A model generated the notes under the pieces. It saw only the letters and a program-made list of their open reading frames with translations. It was not told the origin of the DNA and did no database searches. A stretch of 64,000 nucleotides of DNA from Qipengyuania qiaonensis. GTDB taxonomy: Bacteria > Pseudomonadota > Alphaproteobacteria > Sphingomonadales > Sphingomonadaceae. The translations under genes were made by a program, and so were the position numbers. Below, piece by piece: positions 18,213 to 25,830 of this stretch (the first letter of the stretch is position 1; each line of letters opens with the position of its first letter). Location of the stretch: assembly GCF_019711515.1 (NCBI RefSeq), contig NZ_JAIGNO010000002.1, forward strand, positions 372,001 through 436,000, given 5' to 3'.

Positions 18213-19328
18213 CTAGTCCAGCAGCTCCGCTACGGGGCGATAGTCGTAGCCCAGCTCGCTGGCTACGGCCCGATAGGTTATCTCGCCCTTGTGGACGTTG
18301 AGCCCTTCGGCGAGGTGCGGGTCTGCCGCCAGTGCGCCCTTCCAGCCCATTCGCGCGATCCGCAAGGCATGCGGCAAGGTGACATTGTTGAGCGCATAGG
18401 TACTCGTGCGGGCCACCGCGCCCGGCATGTTGGCCACGCAGTAATGGACAATGTCGTCGACGACATAAGTCGGCTCGGCATGTGTGGTCGCCCGGCTGGT
18501 TTCGAAGCAGCCGCCCTGATCGATGGCGACATCGACGAGTACCGCGCCTTTCTGCATATCCTTGAGCATCTCGCGCGTGACCAGCTTCGGCGCTGCAGCA
18601 CCGGGGATGAGAACCGCGCCGACGACAAGATCGGCGGTCGTGACTGCGTCGTAGAGATTGGCGGCATTCGAGAAGCGCGTGCTGGCACGGGCCTCGAAAT
18701 GTGTGCCGACCTTCTCCAGTACTTCGGGATCGCGATCGAGGATGGTGACATCCGCACCGAGGCCGACCGCCATCTGCGCCGCGTTGAAGCCGACTACGCC
18801 GCCACCGATAACAACGACCTTGCCCGGCATCACGCCCGGTACGCCGCCCAGCAGCACACCGCGTCCGCCATGCGCTTTCTCCAGTGCGGTCGCACCGGCC
18901 TGCACGCTCATGCGACCCGCTACCTGGCTCATCGGCTTCAGCAGCGGCAACTGGCCCCTCGGGCCGGTCACCGTTTCATAGGCGATGGCGGTCACGCCGC
19001 TCTCGACAAGATCCTTCGTCTGTTCCGGATCGGGGGCGAGGTGCAGATAGGTGTAAAGGATCTGGCCCTCGCGCAGTTTCTTGCGCTCGACCGCTTGCGG
19101 CTCCTTCACCTTCACCACCATCTCGCATTCGGCGAAGATCGCATCCGGCCCGTCGACGATCTTCGCGCCTGCGGCCACGTACTGCTCGTCGGTCGCGTCG
19201 ATACCGCGCCCTGCGCCTGTCTCGATCCACACGTCGTTGCCCTGCATGACGAGCTCTTTCGCGCTCTCGGGCGTCAGGCCGACGCGATATTCGTGGTTCT
19301 TGATTTCCTTGGGGCTGCCGATGAGCAT
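18213..19328 (-). CDS. ald: Alanine dehydrogenase
   Basis: Encodes 371 aa. Catalyses reversible oxidative deamination of L-alanine to pyruvate and ammonia with NAD. Seen: start [20 protein letters not shown], active-site regions VKVKEPQ (Lys) and YLHLAPD (His), the [13 protein letters not shown] signature, and a Rossmann loop [13 protein letters not shown]. Full family length. Divergent from pstS across a 116-bp region holding the Pho box. The gene is followed after 60 bp by the GGDEF gene on the same strand. Confidence 0.96.
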   Translation of the reverse strand: MLIGSPKEIKNHEYRVGLTPESAKELVMQGNDVWIETGAGRGIDATDEQYVAAGAKIVDGPDAIFAECEMVVKVKEPQAVERKKLREGQILYTYLHLAPDPEQTKDLVESGVTAIAYETVTGPRGQLPLLKPMSQVAGRMSVQAGATALEKAHGGRGVLLGGVPGVMPGKVVVIGGGVVGFNAAQMAVGLGADVTILDRDPEVLEKVGTHFEARASTRFSNAANLYDAVTTADLVVGAVLIPGAAAPKLVTREMLKDMQKGAVLVDVAIDQGGCFETSRATTHAEPTYVVDDIVHYCVANMPGAVARTSTYALNNVTLPHALRIARMGWKGALAADPHLAEGLNVHKGEITYRAVASELGYDYRPVAELLD

Positions 19329-19383
19329 GGGGGACTCCTTGTCTGCGGCAGCCCGTTACAACTGCAACCATGTCGGGGCAAGC

Positions 19384-19401
19384 CTGTCACCCGTCTGTCA
19401 C
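19384..19401 (+). promoter_or_regulatory. Pho box upstream of pstS
   Basis: Two identical heptamers CTGTCAC at 19384-19390 and 19395-19401 separated by 4 bases reproduce the PhoB-binding repeat (CTGTCAT-N4-CTGTCAT) with one mismatch each. It lies 43 bp upstream of the pstS ATG, the right place to replace a -35 box. Strong sign that phosphate starvation turns on pstS through PhoB. Confidence 0.85.
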
Positions 19402-19444
19402 CCGGCAGTTCTACCGGTTTGACGTAGAACAGAGGGAGACAGAC

Positions 19445-20506
19445 ATGGCCTTCACCCGCACACTGCTTGCCACCCTGGCAGCCACCAGCCTTCTCACCGC
19501 ATGCGGCACCGGCGCCGAGGATAACGCCGAAACCGGCTTCAAGATCGTCGGCTCGTCGACAGTCTATCCGTTCGCCGAGCGCGTCGCCCAGCTTTACGGC
19601 CAGGCCAACCCGGACTTGCCGACACCGGTGATCCGGGCCAACGGGACGGAGGCCGGGATCGAAGAATTCTGCACGGGCGATGGAGCGGAGACGCCCTCCG
19701 TGCTCAACGCATCTGCGCGGATGACGGCGGAACAGCTGCAAGCCTGCGAAGCCAACGGCGTTACCGACATTGCGGAAATCCCGATCGGTCTCGACGGGAT
19801 CGTCTTTGCGGTTTCTGCGACTGACGGCCTCGACCTCGCGCTGACGCCGGGGATCATCTACCGCGCACTGGCAGCACGGCCGTTCGACAACGATCAGGAC
19901 GCGGAAAACTGGTCGCAGGTCGACGAATCGCTGCCTGACGAACCCATCATCGTCTATGGCCCGCCCGAAACGTCCGGTACCCGTTCAAGCCTGGCATCGC
20001 TGGTGCTCGAGAGTGGCTGTGCGACCAACAACCGCATCGCTACTCTGAAGGGCACCCAGGACGCGAAATTCACCGAGATCTGCGATACGCTGCGCGAAGA
20101 TGCGGGCTATATCTCTCAGGGCGAGAAGGACGACGTGATCGTGCGGAAGGTCGCCCAGAACCCGCGGGCGGTCGGCATTTTCGGCTATTCCTACCTCGAG
20201 GAGTCGGATGGATCGATCAAACCGCTGGCGATCAACGGGGTCGAACCCAATGCGGAAACCATCGCGGACGGCAGCTATCCGGCATCGCGACCGCTGTTCC
20301 TCTATATCAAGAAGTCGCACATAGCGGCACAGCCTGGGCTCAAAGAGTACCTCGAGACCTGGCGGCAAAACTGGGGTCGCGGCGGCGAACTGACCCGGAT
20401 CGGCCTGGTTGCCCATACAACGCCCTTCAGCGGCGATTTCGCGTCGGCTTCGACGCTGACCGCGGCAGCGCTTGATGGCGGCTCCGACCAGTCCGGTGCG
20501 GAATAG
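19445..20506 (+). CDS. pstS: Phosphate-binding PstS-type lipoprotein
   Basis: Encodes 353 aa. Lipobox LLTAC with Cys20, then the PstS phosphate-binding signatures FKIVGSSTVYPFAE near the start and SGTRSSLASL in the middle, of the PBP-like family. It would deliver phosphate to the PstCAB importer. The permease and ATPase genes are not downstream: the next gene (DUF389) is convergent. A GGGAGACAGAC site precedes the ATG at 19445, and the Pho box at 19384-19401 supports phosphate control. Confidence 0.92.
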   Translation: MAFTRTLLATLAATSLLTACGTGAEDNAETGFKIVGSSTVYPFAERVAQLYGQANPDLPTPVIRANGTEAGIEEFCTGDGAETPSVLNASARMTAEQLQACEANGVTDIAEIPIGLDGIVFAVSATDGLDLALTPGIIYRALAARPFDNDQDAENWSQVDESLPDEPIIVYGPPETSGTRSSLASLVLESGCATNNRIATLKGTQDAKFTEICDTLREDAGYISQGEKDDVIVRKVAQNPRAVGIFGYSYLEESDGSIKPLAINGVEPNAETIADGSYPASRPLFLYIKKSHIAAQPGLKEYLETWRQNWGRGGELTRIGLVAHTTPFSGDFASASTLTAAALDGGSDQSGAE

Positions 20507-20518
20507 GAAAGGCCCGGC

Positions 20519-22102
20519 CTAGTCCTGGGCGGTGGCTGCAGTCGACCAGCTGGCGGTCACCGTATTTTCATTTCCAGATTGCCGCGTATCGACACGGCTT
20601 GAGGTCGTGCCGAGAGCTTGGGTGACCGTCGCCAAAGCGCTTTCGCTGCCGGTCAGCGTGACGCGCACTCCGGTGCGCTCTGCAGCCCAGCCTACAAGAG
20701 CGACCTGTGCCGCATTGCGTGTATCGAGCCCTTCTTCGCCGACGATTATCTCGGGCAGGGACACAAGCGGAGGACGAAGTTCGACCGTCCACCCCGGCGT
20801 CGTGCGTTCGAGCCGACGCTCCAGTTCTCGGTAGCCCGAAAGGCCCAGGCCGTCGAGCGGCCGGGCAACGGCCTGCGCTCGCTGGTTCTCTCGGTCGAGC
20901 AGTACGTCCTTGCGCTCCACCCCGGCAATCAGAGCCAGATTCTGACCTAGCGCGGCGATCTGCCTTTCACTCGCTTCGGCGGCTTCGCGCGCCCGCGCCT
21001 GTGCAAGGGCTGCCTGCTCGGCCGCGCCGGGATCGGTGCCGACCTGGAACTGGTCGATGGTTGCAATGACGGCCCGACCAAGCCGCTGTTCCAGCCGTCT
21101 GGCGACTTCGGTATCGGCATTCGGATTGAACTCGGGCGTGAATACGCTAGCGGAAACGGCTACGGGCTCGGTGTCCCAATTGACGATCGGCTGGTCGACC
21201 CGGGCACGGTCGGTGAATGCGGCGGCGACCTCCTGGTTGACGATACGCTGGCCGTTCGCCTCCCACGCAATGGTCCGGAGCGAAAAGCCGAGCGGCACGG
21301 CGAGAGTTATGAACACCGCTGCCATCACGATCGATTGCAAACGGCTCTGGCGATGGCTCAGATCCGATTGGAAACCGTATAGCCGGGCCATGATGGCCGC
21401 CGTCAGACCGATGGTGACGAGGTTGGTAATGAAGAGGCCGAGAGCCCCTGCGAACACGGTCCAGTTGAGCGTCGCCAAACCGAAACCGACCACGGCGAGG
21501 GGCGGCATCAAGGCAGTCGCGATGGCAACGCCGACGATCGTGCCTTCGCGGCCCCTGATGACCGCATAGGATCCCGCCAGGGCGGAGAACAGCGCGACCA
21601 GCAAATCGAACAGGTTCGGCCTTGTGCGGGCGGCAATCTCTTCCGTCACGGTCTGCAGGGGCGAGAAGAATACGATCAACGCACAAAATAGGATCGCGAA
21701 TATGGAACCTGCGACCAGTGCCTTGCCGCAGCGCCTGAGCCAGTCCGCATCGCCCGTCGCAAGCGAGAAGCCCGTCCCGATGATCGGGTTCATCAGCGGC
21801 GAAAGCAGCATGGCGCCGATAACGACGGCGGGCGAGGAAAGCAGCAGGCCGAGAATCGCGATGCCCGCGCTCATCGCCGTCATGAAGACATAGCGGCTGG
21901 TCAGGAGCGATTCGCCGCGCACGCGCTCGATCGTGGCAATGTGATCGAGATCGGCGACTACTCCTTCGCGCCACCACAGGCGCAGTTCGGCGATCGCGCG
22001 CAGAATGGTCAGGCGGCTGATCGGGCGCCGTTTGGCAGGATCTGCAACAGCCTTGTCTTCGTCGGCCCAATCATCGGCGGGATTGTCGGTCGTGCTTGCC
22101 AT
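20519..22102 (-). CDS. DUF389 membrane protein
   Basis: Encodes 527 aa. The first about 290 residues contain six or more hydrophobic spans with the DUF389 pattern (MSAGIAILGLLLSSPAVVIG, GAMLLSPLMNPIIG, LLVALFSALAGSYAV and ALMPPLAVVGFGLA). The C-terminal half is soluble and rich in Arg, with a stretch ERQIAALGQNLALIAGV that could be coiled coil. The function of DUF389 proteins is unknown. The start at 22102 (MASTTDNP) is preferred; a TTG at 22144 also fits the frame and neither has a clear ribosome site. Convergent with pstS, 12 bp apart. Confidence 0.82.
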   Translation of the reverse strand: MASTTDNPADDWADEDKAVADPAKRRPISRLTILRAIAELRLWWREGVVADLDHIATIERVRGESLLTSRYVFMTAMSAGIAILGLLLSSPAVVIGAMLLSPLMNPIIGTGFSLATGDADWLRRCGKALVAGSIFAILFCALIVFFSPLQTVTEEIAARTRPNLFDLLVALFSALAGSYAVIRGREGTIVGVAIATALMPPLAVVGFGLATLNWTVFAGALGLFITNLVTIGLTAAIMARLYGFQSDLSHRQSRLQSIVMAAVFITLAVPLGFSLRTIAWEANGQRIVNQEVAAAFTDRARVDQPIVNWDTEPVAVSASVFTPEFNPNADTEVARRLEQRLGRAVIATIDQFQVGTDPGAAEQAALAQARAREAAEASERQIAALGQNLALIAGVERKDVLLDRENQRAQAVARPLDGLGLSGYRELERRLERTTPGWTVELRPPLVSLPEIIVGEEGLDTRNAAQVALVGWAAERTGVRVTLTGSESALATVTQALGTTSSRVDTRQSGNENTVTASWSTAATAQD

Positions 22103-22168
22103 CGGTGCGGGACTTAGCGGGACCGCAGGCGCAAGTCCCGCCAAAATTTCGGCACTGGTTCTCCCTGG

Positions 22169-24502
22169 TTAGATGGGGTTCCCGTCCTGATCGCGGAAGA
22201 TTTCGCGGCGGCCGACATGGTTGGCCGGGCCGACCAGTCCTTCGCTTTCCATCCGCTCGATCCACTTGGCCGCCGTGTTGTAGCCGACGCCCATCTGCCG
22301 CTGCAGCCACGAGCCGGAGGCTTTCTGGTTTTCGATCACGATCTGGCAGGCCTGGCGATACTTGCGCTCCTCTGGATTGTCGGACGCCGTGAACTCGTCT
22401 TCGAAATTGAAGCCGCCGTCTTCGGGCTCTTCGGTCACGGCATCGACGTAATCCGGCTTGCCCTGCCCCCGCCAGTGATCGGCCACGCGTTCCACCTCTT
22501 CATCGGAAACGAACGGGCCGTGGACACGGATCATCGCGCCGGTGTTGGGTTTGTAGAGCATGTCGCCCTTGCCCAGCAGCTGCTCGGCGCCCTGTTCGCC
22601 AAGGATGGTGCGGCTGTCGATCCGGCTGGTCACCTTGAAGCTGATACGGGTCGGCAGGTTGGCCTTGATGACACCGGTAATGACATCGACCGAGGGACGC
22701 TGGGTGGCCATGATAAGATGGATACCGGCAGCACGCGATTTCTGGCTGAGGCGCTGGATCAGGACCTCGATCTCCTTGCCGACCGTGACCATGAGGTCGG
22801 CCAGCTCGTCGACGATCAGCACGATCAGCGGCAGCGGCTGGTAATCGAGCTGTTCCTCTTCGTAGAGCTCTTCACCGGTCTCGGGGTCGAAGCCTGTCTG
22901 CACACGGCGACCGAGTGGCTTGCCCTTCTCGATCGCCTTTTTCACCTTCTCGTTGAAGCCCGCAATGTTGCGCGAATTCACCGATGACATCATGCGATAG
23001 CGCTTTTCCATCTCCTCGACCGCCCATTTGAGCGCGCGAACCGATTTGTGCGGTTCGGTAACCACGGGGCTGAGGAGGTGGGGAATGTCGTCGTAGCTCT
23101 TGAGTTCGAGCACCTTGGGATCGATCAGGATCAGCCGGCACTCATCGGGCGTAAAACGGTAGAGCAGCGACAGCAGAATGGCGTTGAGGCCGACCGATTT
23201 ACCCGAGCCGGTCGTCCCTGCGACCAGCAGGTGCGGCATGGCGGCGAGGTCGGCGACGATCGGCTCGCCTGCGATGTCCTTGCCCAAAATCATCGGCAGG
23301 CTGCCCTCGTGGTCGACGAATGCGGCCGAATTGGCGAGCTGCTTGTAGCTGACCATCTGACGGTCGGCATTCGGCAGCTCGATCCCGATCACGGTCTTGC
23401 CGGGGATAGGCGAAACGCGGGCGCTGATCGCGCTCATATTACGCGCAATATCCTCGGCCAACCCCACCACGCGGCTGGCCTTGATGCCCGGCGCCGGCTC
23501 GAGCTCGTACATGGTGACGACGGGCCCTGCGCGCACCGCCGTGATCTCCCCCTTAACGTTGAAATCGTCCAGCACGTTCTCGAGCAGCCGCGCATTGCGC
23601 TCCAGCGCCATCTTGTCGAGCTTTGGAGCAGCGTTGTCGGGCGCGTTGTCGAGCAGATCGTGGCTCGGCAATTGATAGTTTGCGAACATGTCGCGCTGCT
23701 TGGGCTTGATCGCCGTGGGTTCGGGGGGTGTGGGGGCGGGATCGGCGATCTCCGGCGCACGCCGTGGCTCGCGAGCAGGCGCGGCGTCGGCCTCTTCATC
23801 TTCCTCGAGCGGCTTGGCGCGTTTCTGTTTCTTCGGGGCCAGCGGCAGATCGAACTCGGGCAATTGCGCCTTGCGCCTGACGAAATCGGGCAATGTCAGG
23901 AACTGCGCCCAGTCGATAGCGAATACGCGAGTAACCAGAGCCACGCCTCCGCCAAGGGCGATGAGCGCGAGCGCCAGCACGATCCAGCCCGAAAAATCGC
24001 CGCCGAAGCGATCTGCGACCGCCGCAATGCCAAGTCCGCCCAACTGACCGAGAAGTCCGCCAAGTCCGGCGGGCAGACTGCCGGTCTCGGGTTCGAACAC
24101 CAGCGCGAGCACGGTCCCAAGCAACACCATTGCCGCGAGCAGCATGGCGAAGGGACCCCACCAGCGGCCGGGCGTTTCTTCCTCGTCCTTACGCTCGACG
24201 CCGGTCCATAACCGGCGGGCCGAGATGTAAAGCAGCGGCAGCAGCATCACCGCCGGGAGTCCGAGGAAATTGAGCGCCCTTTCGCTCGCCCAGGCACCGC
24301 TCGTGCCCATCCAGTTGCGAATGTCATCGCCGCTCGCCGCAGTCGACGGACTGGGATCGGTCTGGGTGTAACTGGCGAGGGCCAGAGCGAGGAAAATCAA
24401 CAGCGCGAACAGCAGGCCCGCCCCCGCCATATGGGTGGCGCGGCGGAAGGAGCGGCGGAAAGCCGCGCGCCAATCGGGTGCTGCGCTTACGCGCGTAGCC
24501 AT
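22169..24502 (-). CDS. ftsK: DNA translocase FtsK
   Basis: Encodes 777 aa: four N-terminal membrane spans (residues about 20-200), a short Pro/charged linker, then the RecA-like motor with Walker A GTTGSGKS (429-436), Walker B LIVDELAD (about 562-570) and a winged gamma domain at the C-terminus (QMGVGYNTAAKWIERME). It pumps chromosome ends through the septum and activates XerCD at dif. The ATG at 24502 has AGGGGA upstream. A candidate promoter with GANTC sites lies 30 bp above. Confidence 0.95.
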   Translation of the reverse strand: MATRVSAAPDWRAAFRRSFRRATHMAGAGLLFALLIFLALALASYTQTDPSPSTAASGDDIRNWMGTSGAWASERALNFLGLPAVMLLPLLYISARRLWTGVERKDEEETPGRWWGPFAMLLAAMVLLGTVLALVFEPETGSLPAGLGGLLGQLGGLGIAAVADRFGGDFSGWIVLALALIALGGGVALVTRVFAIDWAQFLTLPDFVRRKAQLPEFDLPLAPKKQKRAKPLEEDEEADAAPAREPRRAPEIADPAPTPPEPTAIKPKQRDMFANYQLPSHDLLDNAPDNAAPKLDKMALERNARLLENVLDDFNVKGEITAVRAGPVVTMYELEPAPGIKASRVVGLAEDIARNMSAISARVSPIPGKTVIGIELPNADRQMVSYKQLANSAAFVDHEGSLPMILGKDIAGEPIVADLAAMPHLLVAGTTGSGKSVGLNAILLSLLYRFTPDECRLILIDPKVLELKSYDDIPHLLSPVVTEPHKSVRALKWAVEEMEKRYRMMSSVNSRNIAGFNEKVKKAIEKGKPLGRRVQTGFDPETGEELYEEEQLDYQPLPLIVLIVDELADLMVTVGKEIEVLIQRLSQKSRAAGIHLIMATQRPSVDVITGVIKANLPTRISFKVTSRIDSRTILGEQGAEQLLGKGDMLYKPNTGAMIRVHGPFVSDEEVERVADHWRGQGKPDYVDAVTEEPEDGGFNFEDEFTASDNPEERKYRQACQIVIENQKASGSWLQRQMGVGYNTAAKWIERMESEGLVGPANHVGRREIFRDQDGNPI

Positions 24503-24532
24503 GTCGTGTCCCCTGATCCGTCGAGAACGCAT

Positions 24533-24562
24533 AGTATGAGTCCTCGGGGACTCGCGCGTCAA
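24533..24562 (-). promoter_or_regulatory. Candidate ftsK promoter with GANTC palindrome in spacer
   Basis: On the minus strand TTGACG (24562-24557) and CATACT (24538-24533) are 18 bp apart. The spacer holds a perfect palindrome GAGTCC-TCGG-GGACTC (24538-24553) whose two ends are GANTC sites. GANTC near -10 is the arrangement used by GcrA/CcrM-controlled promoters in Caulobacter. The -35 overlaps the stop of the ThiE-like gene. It could also act as a stem-loop at the end of that gene. Confidence 0.5.
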
Positions 24563-25110
24563 GCAGCCTTCGTCGAAACGAGTCCGTCGATCGCGCCCCA
24601 GCGTGGCCAGTCGAGTTCGTTTGCACGCTCGCGCGTCATGCCGCCAAGGGCGATGACTGGAACGGCCGATTGCTGGGCAAGCACATGGAAGCCATGTATG
24701 CCGAGCGTCGCCGCGCCGGGGTGCGAGGCTGTGGGAAACACAGGCGAGAGAAACACTCCGTCCGCTTCGGCGGCGATGGCGGCCTGCAACTCCACGCCAT
24801 TGTGCGCCGTGGCGAGGCGGAGGCCTTCTCCCAAGTCGCCTGGGGCGCCGTAGTGGCCGTCCGCTCCCCAATCCTGGGTGCCGGACAGCACCACCAGATG
24901 CCCCATCGAACGCGCGACTGCGGCAAGCTCCTCGAAGCGCGCGCGCCGTTCCTCATGCTCGAGATGGTAGTGGCGATATACGAGGCCCGAGCCCCGAGGC
25001 AGTCTTTGCAAGCCAGCATCCAGCCCGGCGTCGTTGCGGGCGTCGCTAAGCAACCACAGCAGGGGAAGGGCCTTTCGATCGGGCTCGGGATGATGCTGGC
25101 TTCGCGGCAC
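24559..25110 (-). CDS. ThiE/TenI-like thiamine phosphate synthase family protein
   Basis: Encodes 183 aa of the TIM-barrel ThiE/TenI family. Seen: ADGVFLSPVFPT and VPVIALGGMTRE, matching the phosphate-binding end of ThiE. The N-terminal ThiE motifs are altered (WLLSDARND), so it may be a thiazole-tautomerase-like TenI or a paralogue rather than true thiamine phosphate synthase. No other thiamine genes are nearby. Its start codon lies 22 bp from the divergent yggS start. Confidence 0.75.
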   Translation of the reverse strand: MPRSQHHPEPDRKALPLLWLLSDARNDAGLDAGLQRLPRGSGLVYRHYHLEHEERRARFEELAAVARSMGHLVVLSGTQDWGADGHYGAPGDLGEGLRLATAHNGVELQAAIAAEADGVFLSPVFPTASHPGAATLGIHGFHVLAQQSAVPVIALGGMTRERANELDWPRWGAIDGLVSTKAA

Positions 25111-25132
25111 ACAGGCGTTATAGCGCGGCGCG

Positions 25133-25804
25133 ATGGAAAAGGCAGATACTCCGCTTCAACAGGTCCAGGCGACAATCGCCAAAGCCAGCAAGATCGCCCG
25201 CCGCGACCCGGGCGACGTTACGCTGGTTGCGGTCAGCAAGACTCATCCGGCCGAAGCGATCGCGCCATTGCTCGTCGAAGGCCATCGCCATTTCGGCGAG
25301 AACCGCGTGCAGGAAGCGCAGGGCAAATGGCCGATGTTGCGTGACGTATATCCGGCGGTGCAACTGCACCTCATCGGCCAGCTGCAATCGAACAAGGCCG
25401 AAGATGCGGTCGCGCTATTCGATGTTATCCATTCGCTTGACCGCCCGAGTTTGGTGACGGCGCTGGCCAAGGCCATGGACAAGCAGGACAAGCGCGTCCC
25501 CTGTTTCGTGCAGGTCGATGTGGGCGAAGAAGATCAGAAAGGCGGTTGCCCGGTCGCCGATCTGCCCAAGCTGCTCCATCTGGCGCGCGACGCGGATATT
25601 CCGGTTGCCGGACTGATGTGCCTCCCGCCGTTCGATATCGAACCCGCTCCGTTCTTTGCCTTTCTCGACAAGCTTGCTCGCGATCATGAGCTCGAGGGGC
25701 GCAGCATGGGCATGAGTGGCGACTATGAGACGGCGATCAAGCTCGGTGCCACACATGTGCGCGTTGGAACGGCGTTGTTCGGTCGGCGACCCGCTCTCGA
25801 CTAG
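25133..25804 (+). CDS. YggS-family PLP homeostasis protein
   Basis: Encodes 223 aa of the YggS/PROSC (PLPBP) fold type III family, which carries pyridoxal phosphate and keeps its level stable; no catalysis is known. Seen: PLP lysine in VAVSKTH, HFGENRVQEAQ, LHLIGQLQSNKA, and the C-terminal GMSGDYETAIKLGATHVRVG. Length is standard. Only 22 bp separate its ATG from the divergent ThiE-like gene, so each promoter must overlap the other gene or leader. Convergent with glnD. Confidence 0.95.
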   Translation: MEKADTPLQQVQATIAKASKIARRDPGDVTLVAVSKTHPAEAIAPLLVEGHRHFGENRVQEAQGKWPMLRDVYPAVQLHLIGQLQSNKAEDAVALFDVIHSLDRPSLVTALAKAMDKQDKRVPCFVQVDVGEEDQKGGCPVADLPKLLHLARDADIPVAGLMCLPPFDIEPAPFFAFLDKLARDHELEGRSMGMSGDYETAIKLGATHVRVGTALFGRRPALD

Positions 25805-25830
25805 CGCAGAGACGGGTGCGGGAGATCCGA

